From Saprospiraceae bacterium (GTDB lineage: Bacteria > Bacteroidota > Bacteroidia > Chitinophagales > Saprospiraceae), in contig JABDJE010000116.1 in the NCBI GenBank assembly GCA_013002625.1, forward strand, positions 1 to 19,903: a stretch of 19,903 bases of DNA, in the 5' to 3' direction. Below are positions 14,258 through 19,903 of this stretch, one piece after another. Positions within the stretch are counted from its first letter, which is position 1. Every line of letters begins with the position of its first letter. The notes under the pieces were generated by a model. It was not told the origin of the DNA, did no database searches, and worked only from the letters and a program-made list of their open reading frames with translations. Both the position numbers and the translations under genes were made by a program.

Positions 14258-15892
14258 TTAGGTCTGAATGACCCCAACATTAAACTTTTCTATCGGTGCG
14301 TGACTTGCTGCTTCGAGGCAAGTTGATATAAAGTCTCTTGTTTTGCGTGGGTCGATTATTTCATCTACCCACAAACGGGATGCTGCATAATAAGCAGTAG
14401 TCTCGTGGTCGTATTTAGCTTTAATACGTTCAAAGATCGCATTTTCTTTGTCTGCATCCAGTTCTTCTCCTTTTCTTTGTAAGCTCGCAACTTCGATTTG
14501 CGTCATAACTTTAGCGGCTTGGCTACCTCCCATTACGGCGATTTTAGCGGTTGGCCACGCGGCGATGAACCGCGGATCGTAAGCCTTTCCGCACATCGCG
14601 TAATTCCCGGCCCCATAGGAGTTACCCATGATGATAGAAATTTTAGGGACTGTACTATTTGCAACAGCATTCACCATTTTGGCGCCGTCTTTAATAATAC
14701 CGCCATGTTCTGATCTTTTTCCAACCATAAAACCCGTTACGTCGTGCAAAAAGATCAGCGGTATCTTCTTCTGATTACAATTGAGTATAAAACGTGTTGC
14801 TTTATCAGCAGAGTCGGAATAGATGACACCGCCGAATTGCATTTCACCTTTGGCGTTTTTAGTCACCTGCCGCGAATTGGCAACAATACCTACTGACCAA
14901 CCATCGATCCGTGCATAGGCTGTAATTATAGTCTTACCATAATCCTCTTTATAGAACGTTAATTTGGAATCATCAACTATTCTTTTGAGCAGCTCAACGG
15001 TGTCATATTGCTTGGTTGGATCTGAAGGAAACAATCCAAGCAGATCTTCTTGTTTTTCTTTTGGTGGTTGTGCTTCTATACGATCCAATTCCTGTAAGGG
15101 GGTGTGACCCATCTTACCCATTAGATCTTTGATCATATCCAAAGCTTCCTTATCATCCTTGGCTTTATAATCGCAGACTCCTGAAATCTCGGTTTGCGTG
15201 GTAGCACCACCCAGGGTTTCTTTATCCACATTTTCGCCGATAGCGGCCTTAACCAGATAGGGACCTGCAAGAAAAATAGACCCTGTGCCTTCGACTATGA
15301 TGGACTCATCGGACATAATGGGTAAATAAGCACCACCAGCCACACAGGAACCCATTATAGCTGCTATTTGTGGAATTCCTTTAGATGAAATTTGAGCGTT
15401 ATTTCTAAATATTCTTCCAAAGTGTTCCTTGTCGGGAAAGATCTCATTTTGCATGGGTAAATAGACCCCTGCGCTATCGACTAGATAGACAATAGGGAGT
15501 CTGTTTTCAATGGCAATTTCCTGAGCTCTAAGATTCTTTTTACCTGTCATCGGAAACCATGCGCCTGCTTTTACAGACGCATCATTTGCTATGATAATAC
15601 AAGGGCGCCCTTGTATTTTAGCCAGTCCGGTCACTACACCTGCGGCCGGGGCACCGCCATGGTCTTCATACATTTCATAGGCTGCGAATGCTCCGAGTTC
15701 CATGAAGCTGTCTTCATCGGCCAGATATTCAACACGCTCTCTGGCGGTCCATTTGCCCTTGGCTTTCAGTTTTTCAAGTTTGGCTTCACCACCACCAAGC
15801 TTAATACGTTCCAATCGTTGGTTAAGCTTACCGAGGGCTAACTTCAGTTCATCTTCGTTCTTGTTAAATTGAATGTCTTGCTTAGAAGGCAT
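14258..15892 (-). CDS. acyl-CoA carboxylase beta (carboxyltransferase) subunit, methylcrotonyl-CoA carboxylase-like
   Basis: The 544-residue product is a biotin-dependent carboxyltransferase of the crotonase fold. YLVDSAGVYLPMQNEIFPDK (136-155) and HFGRIFRNNAQISSKGIPQI (157-176) resemble MCCB. The two oxyanion-hole blocks GSCVAGGAYLP (181-191) and GNSYGAGNYAM (423-433) are intact, and TARERVEYLADEDSF (49-63) is the usual start. It transfers carboxyl from biotin to an acyl-CoA: 3-methylcrotonyl-CoA in leucine breakdown, or propionyl-CoA. The MCCB-like blocks favour the former, but the two groups overlap. The alpha (biotin carboxylase/BCCP) subunit is not in the window, so the partner is encoded elsewhere. 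It lies 3 nt after the EGF lipoprotein gene. Confidence 0.92.
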   Translation of the reverse strand: MPSKQDIQFNKNEDELKLALGKLNQRLERIKLGGGEAKLEKLKAKGKWTARERVEYLADEDSFMELGAFAAYEMYEDHGGAPAAGVVTGLAKIQGRPCIIIANDASVKAGAWFPMTGKKNLRAQEIAIENRLPIVYLVDSAGVYLPMQNEIFPDKEHFGRIFRNNAQISSKGIPQIAAIMGSCVAGGAYLPIMSDESIIVEGTGSIFLAGPYLVKAAIGENVDKETLGGATTQTEISGVCDYKAKDDKEALDMIKDLMGKMGHTPLQELDRIEAQPPKEKQEDLLGLFPSDPTKQYDTVELLKRIVDDSKLTFYKEDYGKTIITAYARIDGWSVGIVANSRQVTKNAKGEMQFGGVIYSDSADKATRFILNCNQKKIPLIFLHDVTGFMVGKRSEHGGIIKDGAKMVNAVANSTVPKISIIMGNSYGAGNYAMCGKAYDPRFIAAWPTAKIAVMGGSQAAKVMTQIEVASLQRKGEELDADKENAIFERIKAKYDHETTAYYAASRLWVDEIIDPRKTRDFISTCLEAASHAPIEKFNVGVIQT

Positions 15893-15895
15893 AGA

Positions 15896-16456
15896 TTACA
15901 CTTTCGTAAATATTATTTCGCAATTTGAAGTAATCGGTATTGGTATAATAGGAATGCTTATCGAGATGATTAAGTTCATCGATATATTGTTTTCATCCTG
16001 AATTACACCAATACCAGAAGCTGTTATGTTTAGTTCGAATCCGGATCCTGTAGGATCTTCAAACTCGGTAACAGTTTCAGGAATATTAAAGGTCGGTGAA
16101 TCAATATTTACATCCTGATTAAAATTTGCGAAAGCTGAAGCTGAGGCCAGGTTTATTTCCATGATTGTAGGTCCTGGGCTAACTACAAGTGTACCAGTAA
16201 GGAAATCGCTTAACATTGTTGTGTCAATCATTCCTCCACCTAATGCTTCAAGGCAGGGTGCCAAATTGCCTTCAAAAGTGCCATAATATTGAGCCCTGAT
16301 TTCAGCATCGCATAAAGCGCCATCATATCCTGCATCACATATACATGTTCCATCGTCACATGTTCCATTATTACAATTGACGTCATCACATGGATCACTG
16401 CATGCTATAAAACTTAAAGCAAGAATTGCGAATAAGAAGTTTAGTGTTTTTTTCAT
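15896..16456 (-). CDS. lipoprotein with an EGF-like domain
   Basis: The 186-residue product has a lipoprotein signal (MKKTLNFLF, hydrophobic core, lipobox FIAC with Cys19). Directly after the lipidated Cys lies a six-cysteine module: Cys23, 28, 33, 38, 40 and 49, pattern Cx4Cx4Cx4CxCx8C, with DAGYDGALC at its end, as in EGF-like domains. The remaining 130 residues (YYGTFEGNLAPCLEALGG onward) are strand-rich, without Lys/Arg clusters, and end in an Ile/Pro-rich stretch. Similar EGF-plus-beta lipoproteins occur in Saprospiria and Flavobacteria; function unknown. An outer-membrane or surface location is inferred. It is 9 nt downstream of the PLP enzyme gene. Confidence 0.85.
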   Translation of the reverse strand: MKKTLNFLFAILALSFIACSDPCDDVNCNNGTCDDGTCICDAGYDGALCDAEIRAQYYGTFEGNLAPCLEALGGGMIDTTMLSDFLTGTLVVSPGPTIMEINLASASAFANFNQDVNIDSPTFNIPETVTEFEDPTGSGFELNITASGIGVIQDENNISMNLIISISIPIIPIPITSNCEIIFTKV

Positions 16457-16465
16457 AGTTCTATT

Positions 16466-17440
16466 TTAAATGAAATTATTTTCACGCATCCAATCATCGT
16501 TATAAAGTTTGCCGACATAGCGGCTACCATGATCATGGAATATGATTACAACGAGGTCGTCTTCCTTAAGATTGTCCTTCATTTGGATCAATCCAGCTAC
16601 GGCTGAACCTGCGCTATAACCCATCAGCAGGCCTTCCTCATGGGCTAATCTTCTAGCCATAACAGCACCATCCTTATCGGTGACTTTCTCAAAATGATCA
16701 ATTACACTAAAGTCAATATTGGCAGGTATGATATCTTCACCAATGCCTTCAGTCACATAGGGGTAGATTTCACTTTCATCCAACTCACCTGTCTCATGGT
16801 ATTTTTTCAAAGCGGAACCGTAGGTGTCAATACCCCAAACTTTGATGTCTGGATTTTGCTCCTTCAAATATTTTGCTGTGCCTGAGATGGTTCCCCCAGT
16901 ACCTACACCTACGACAAAATGTGTGATTTTCCCTTCGGTTTGTTCCCATATTTCAGGCCCTGTAGAAAGGTAGTGTGCTTGACGATTAGATAGGTTGTCA
17001 TATTGATTACACCAGAATGAATTTTCAACTTCCTGATTGAGTCGTTCCGCGGTTTTATAATAGGATCTTGGATCATCTGCTGCTACATCGGTGGGGCATA
17101 CAATTACTTCTGCACCTATAGCTTTTAAGATGTCGGCCTTTTCCTTGGATTGTTTATCTGTTGTAGTGAATATACATTTATAGCCTTTTACAGCCGCTGC
17201 GAGTGCTATGCCCATGCCAGTGTTGCCTGATGTACATTCAATAATGGTACCTCCGGGTTTCAATCTGCCATCTTTTTCTGCATCTTCAACCATTTTAAGC
17301 GCCATTCGGTCCTTTATCGAATGGCCTGGATTGAATGTTTCTACCTTAGCGAGGATGGTTCCCGGGACACCTTCCACAACTTTGTTCAGTTTTACCAATG
17401 GCGTATTACCAATGGTTTCAATTATATTGTTGTAATACAT
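16466..17440 (-). CDS. cystathionine beta-synthase-like / cysteine synthase-family PLP enzyme
   Basis: The 324-residue product is a fold-type II PLP enzyme of the cysteine synthase/cystathionine beta-synthase group. PLP lysine is Lys43 in NPGHSIKDRM, the substrate loop is TSGNTGMG (70-77), and VGVGTGGTISG (177-187) binds phosphate. GPEIWEQTEGKITHFVVGVG (161-180) and EGIGEDIIPANID, and the SAGS block near the C-terminus, resemble the catalytic core of cystathionine beta-synthase more than typical CysK. There is no C-terminal CBS-domain pair, so any activity is expected to be without AdoMet regulation. It could make cystathionine from serine and homocysteine or cysteine from O-acetylserine. The gene sits 26 nt after the LysM gene. 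Confidence 0.88.
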   Translation of the reverse strand: MYYNNIIETIGNTPLVKLNKVVEGVPGTILAKVETFNPGHSIKDRMALKMVEDAEKDGRLKPGGTIIECTSGNTGMGIALAAAVKGYKCIFTTTDKQSKEKADILKAIGAEVIVCPTDVAADDPRSYYKTAERLNQEVENSFWCNQYDNLSNRQAHYLSTGPEIWEQTEGKITHFVVGVGTGGTISGTAKYLKEQNPDIKVWGIDTYGSALKKYHETGELDESEIYPYVTEGIGEDIIPANIDFSVIDHFEKVTDKDGAVMARRLAHEEGLLMGYSAGSAVAGLIQMKDNLKEDDLVVIIFHDHGSRYVGKLYNDDWMRENNFI

Positions 17441-17466
17441 TTAAAATCTTTGCGGCACAAAGATAA

Positions 17467-18453
17467 TTATTCGTAGTACTCCATTTTAATTCTGAATCTA
17501 CTATCTAGAGCGCCCAATGATTTTGCTACGGCAGGGGTTATAACAATATCAATATCATTTGAATAAATGCCGGCAGGTATTTGCATTATTACTTTAGCAA
17601 CTACTTCTCTTCCTGTGAGAGGATTGGTGAGTTTTATGTAAGAGTTTTCTCGGGCGTTATTATGCATAACAAAGAGGTTCTCATAATCGGCTCCGGATTT
17701 ATTCCAATATGCAATACCCTTGTTATTCTTGATTTCAAGTGGGGTAGCAAGGCTTAAGCTATCTTCGAGTTCTGATACAAAACTTGAGTCGACAGGAAGT
17801 GTGTTATCTGGTTTCGTATGGCTTGAATCAATAACAATGTCTGACAATTTTAAGTCATCAAGTAAGTTTTCAATTTTGGATTGAACATAATTCAGGCTAT
17901 CAATTTCTTCTGCGACCGAGCTCTTTGCATTTTGAATAATCTCTGTTGAGTCAGGAATATTTTGAGTTGATTTAATGGGCCACCACCCAACAATCATGGG
18001 CTGATTCTTTTGAAGCGCAAATGATTTCACATTATTTCTATTGATAAGTGCTTGAATAGATTGAGGAAAATAGACATGCGACAACTTAAACAGCGTTTCT
18101 CTTCTTTTTACTTTATAAATGATGGGGAAGGCTTCAGTTGAAGGATTGATATCGGTGAGGGCATATTCGAAGCGGATTGGAATTTTAATCTGAGAGCCAA
18201 TTTGTATGGATTGACCGGGACTTAGATTATTGATTTGTAGTAGATCCGAATAGGCTAAATTGAAAAATCTGGATAACGAGTATAAGGTTTCCTTTTTCTG
18301 AATAGTGTGGATATATAATATTTCATTATGCACATTAACCTCAACTTCAATATTGAGTGAATCCAATACCACATTGGATTGAGCAGTCGACTTAAATACC
18401 AACAGCATTCCGAATGCGGTTAGCAGGAGTAGGGAAAATCTTTGTTTTGTCAT
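17467..18453 (-). CDS. secreted LysM/DPBB (RlpA-like) cell-wall protein
   Basis: The 328-residue product has a signal peptide (1-25; LLLTAFGMLLVF, cleavage near STAQ). Two LysM-like repeats follow at about 47-93 (IHTIQKKETLYSLSRFF) and 112-160 (IYKVKRRETLFKLSHVYF), which bind peptidoglycan. After a Ser/Asp-rich linker, the C-terminus (about 244-328) has the outline of an RlpA-type double-psi beta-barrel: GIAYWNKSG, VMHNNARENSYIKLTNPLTG and ITPAVAKSLGAL. The 'DRGP' motif usual in RlpA is absent; the equivalent region reads KVIMQIPAG. Glycan cleavage is therefore uncertain and a binding role may be more likely. A -7 box sits just upstream. Confidence 0.8.
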   Translation of the reverse strand: MTKQRFSLLLLTAFGMLLVFKSTAQSNVVLDSLNIEVEVNVHNEILYIHTIQKKETLYSLSRFFNLAYSDLLQINNLSPGQSIQIGSQIKIPIRFEYALTDINPSTEAFPIIYKVKRRETLFKLSHVYFPQSIQALINRNNVKSFALQKNQPMIVGWWPIKSTQNIPDSTEIIQNAKSSVAEEIDSLNYVQSKIENLLDDLKLSDIVIDSSHTKPDNTLPVDSSFVSELEDSLSLATPLEIKNNKGIAYWNKSGADYENLFVMHNNARENSYIKLTNPLTGREVVAKVIMQIPAGIYSNDIDIVITPAVAKSLGALDSRFRIKMEYYE

Positions 18454-18464
18454 TTTATATATTA

Positions 18465-18472
18465 CAAAAATA
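18465..18472 (-). promoter_or_regulatory. candidate Bacteroidota -7 promoter box
   Basis: On the minus strand the sequence reads TATTTTTG, a perfect match to the Bacteroidota consensus TAnnTTTG, ending 12 nt before the LysM gene ATG. The leader would be very short. A -33 TTG at normal spacing is not exact (GTG is the nearest), so the call is tentative. Confidence 0.35.
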
Positions 18473-18527
18473 TATAATATGTATGAAATATCACGTTTCA
18501 GACATGTTTTAACAATAGATTAAACCC

Positions 18528-18548
18528 ATAATAGGGGAGCCCTATTAT
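18528..18548 (-). terminator. hairpin, possible terminator of the T9SS protein gene
   Basis: ATAATAGGG and CCCTATTAT form a perfect 9-bp stem with a 3-nt loop. It lies 25 nt beyond the stop of the minus-strand T9SS gene. The following T-run is weak, so an imperfect terminator or a symmetrical protein-binding site are both possible. Confidence 0.45.
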
Positions 18549-18573
18549 ACAAGAGTCTTTAATTATTTACGAA

Positions 18574-19903
18574 TTAATGGACTACAAGAATTTTTTCAAT
18601 GTATTGTTCTTCACCGAGGTAGAAATTCAAATAATACTGACCTTGAGCCAGATCAGCTACATTTACACCGATAGTATTTGTACCATTAGGCAACACCTTT
18701 CTATTAAGCTTCCGAACATTTTGACCTAAATTATTGATTAAAAATCCTTGAAATTCCTGGTCTGTACTATTCTTAATTTCGAGTGTAAAATTATCACTGG
18801 TTGGAATAGGGTAGACTTTATAGGAAATGTCGGTTTCACGGGATGACGCATCCACTTCGATAGCAATTATATTTGATTTAGATTCATCACCATTCAAATC
18901 TACTGTCCAGATTCTGTAGTAGTAGATTCCTGGGCTTTTTGCATCAAGATCATCAAATGTATAGTACAATCTCTCGGAGCTATTACCTGCGGCACCTACA
19001 ATTCCAATTTCTTCGAAAGTGTGAATTTGATCAATCGCTCTTTCTACTATAAAATAGTCTGTATTTATTTCTAAATCTGTGATCCAGAACAATCGATTTA
19101 TTTCTTCATCTACAATTCTTTCTCCCCAGAAGTCAAACAATTCAATTGGTACTGTGCCCTCGGCTACTTCCAAGCCGGCATCAATATTCATGTTGTGTTC
19201 TTCAACGCCCAGGTATATCATTTGGGTAAATCCAATATTTTCAACATTGGCTGAGACTGGAATAAAGTCACTGTCTACGCCAGGTGCAGCAGCATACGGT
19301 TGTACTAAGATTGTTGAATCCGGAATATCATATATTTTAAGGTAATAAGCACCCGGAGCAAGATCTTCGAAAAGATATATACCTCCGTTCTGTGACGAAG
19401 TTTCTTTCATCATCAAAGAATCAACGCCATCATATAATTGAATGGTTACACCATCGATTAGCATGTCAATGCCTGGTTCGTATCTACTTGGAAGGCCGTT
19501 AGGATCATCTAACCAGACAATATTTCCAATAGAACCATAAAGATGCAATCCTGCATCACAGTTCTTCACACTATTACCGTTGAGTATAGTTATGATACTG
19601 CTTGTATTTGGTCCATTGGAATGATCTATATCGCTATCCTGATTATCATTTACAAAAGGATTATTAACCGAAGCCAATGGTAATGTTGTCATAAATGTGT
19701 CAGGAACTATGACTTTGATGAAATAATCGCCATCATCCAGACCGGTAAAACAAAATTCACCTTGAGAACCGGTAAATAAAAAGCTTACCGGAATGACAAG
19801 GTTATCTGTCTTATACAACTCAACCGGAATATTAGGTATACCTGTTTCGTTTGGATCTTGTATCCCATTGCCATCCGCATCGTGCCAAATATAGTCTCCG
19901 ATG
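18574..19903 (-). CDS. secreted SdrD B-like repeat protein with T9SS sorting domain (5' end outside window)
   Basis: The frame is open to the window edge, giving at least 442 residues of the C-terminal part. Two SdrD B-like modules are seen: one starting GDYIWHDADGNGIQDPNE at the window edge, and one starting GSIGNIVWLDDPNGLPSRYE. Both carry the Asp/Asn-rich calcium-loop pattern and the module ending DGDYFIKV or PGAYYLKI. An FN3-like region follows (LFWITDLEINTDYFIVERAI), then a C-terminal type IX sorting domain starting YKVYPIPTSDNFTLEI and ending YIEKILVVH. This marks export through the T9SS and attachment to the surface or release. Such proteins often act as adhesins; the exact role is unknown. 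A TTG within the frame at 19818 is not the true start because the frame continues upstream with family sequence. Confidence 0.9.
   Translation of the reverse strand, partial: IGDYIWHDADGNGIQDPNETGIPNIPVELYKTDNLVIPVSFLFTGSQGEFCFTGLDDGDYFIKVIVPDTFMTTLPLASVNNPFVNDNQDSDIDHSNGPNTSSIITILNGNSVKNCDAGLHLYGSIGNIVWLDDPNGLPSRYEPGIDMLIDGVTIQLYDGVDSLMMKETSSQNGGIYLFEDLAPGAYYLKIYDIPDSTILVQPYAAAPGVDSDFIPVSANVENIGFTQMIYLGVEEHNMNIDAGLEVAEGTVPIELFDFWGERIVDEEINRLFWITDLEINTDYFIVERAIDQIHTFEEIGIVGAAGNSSERLYYTFDDLDAKSPGIYYYRIWTVDLNGDESKSNIIAIEVDASSRETDISYKVYPIPTSDNFTLEIKNSTDQEFQGFLINNLGQNVRKLNRKVLPNGTNTIGVNVADLAQGQYYLNFYLGEEQYIEKILVVH

Noticed and set aside
1..19903. Mobile elements, CRISPR arrays, tRNA or rRNA genes
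   Set aside because: No transposase or integrase, spaced repeat array, cloverleaf or rRNA-like stretch was seen; nearly all the sequence is explained by protein genes.

Overview
The window looks like chromosome from a member of the Bacteroidota, most plausibly a Saprospiria/Lewinella-like marine or soil lineage. The signs are a C-terminal type IX secretion (T9SS) sorting domain behind SdrD B-like modules, a bacillithiol gene (bshB1), sphingolipid and inositol-lipid genes, gene starts without Shine-Dalgarno sequences, and very tight gene packing. The genus is inference. Nineteen protein genes are called. No tRNA, rRNA, CRISPR array, insertion sequence or phage gene was seen, and no stretch over 300 bases lacks a gene.

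Region 1 (1-7599, all minus strand) is the most interesting part: an apparent lipid operon read from 7599 down towards 1. In transcription order it encodes a CDP-alcohol phosphatidyltransferase (likely phosphatidylinositol-phosphate synthase), a DUF4833-like protein, a PAP2/Aur1-like membrane enzyme (likely inositol phosphorylceramide synthase), serine palmitoyltransferase, a GNAT-like bacterial ceramide synthase, an extended-SDR ceramide reductase, myo-inositol-1-phosphate synthase, a PgpA-family lipid phosphatase and a small lipoprotein cut by the window edge. Together these give a nearly complete route: serine + acyl thioester to dihydroceramide, glucose-6-phosphate to inositol-3-phosphate to PI, then transfer of phosphoinositol onto ceramide. 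Both branches and the joining enzyme lie in one co-directional block, with gaps of 1-7 nt or a 4-nt overlap from the PAP2 gene to the PgpA gene.

Region 2 (7718-10587, plus strand) is divergent from region 1. It holds a KAS III (FabH-type) enzyme with an extra loop, bacillithiol deacetylase BshB1 and DNA polymerase IV (DinB). They are joined by a TAATG overlap and a zero-base junction, so they are probably co-transcribed.

Region 3 (10595-18453, minus strand) converges on dinB with only 7 nt between stop codons. Read from 18453 down it encodes a LysM/DPBB cell-wall protein, a cystathionine beta-synthase-like PLP enzyme, an EGF-containing lipoprotein, an acyl-CoA carboxylase beta subunit, a THUMP rRNA methyltransferase, a small secreted protein overlapping the methyltransferase gene, an alpha/beta hydrolase, an AAC(6')-like acetyltransferase, a DUF1801/YdeI protein and an SRPBCC protein. 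Spacing is 26 nt or less throughout, so it may be one long mixed-function operon.

Region 4 (18454-19903) holds a 120-nt intergenic gap with a 9-bp hairpin and a Bacteroidota-type -7 box, then the 3' part of a large secreted SdrD B-like/T9SS protein gene whose 5' end lies beyond the window.
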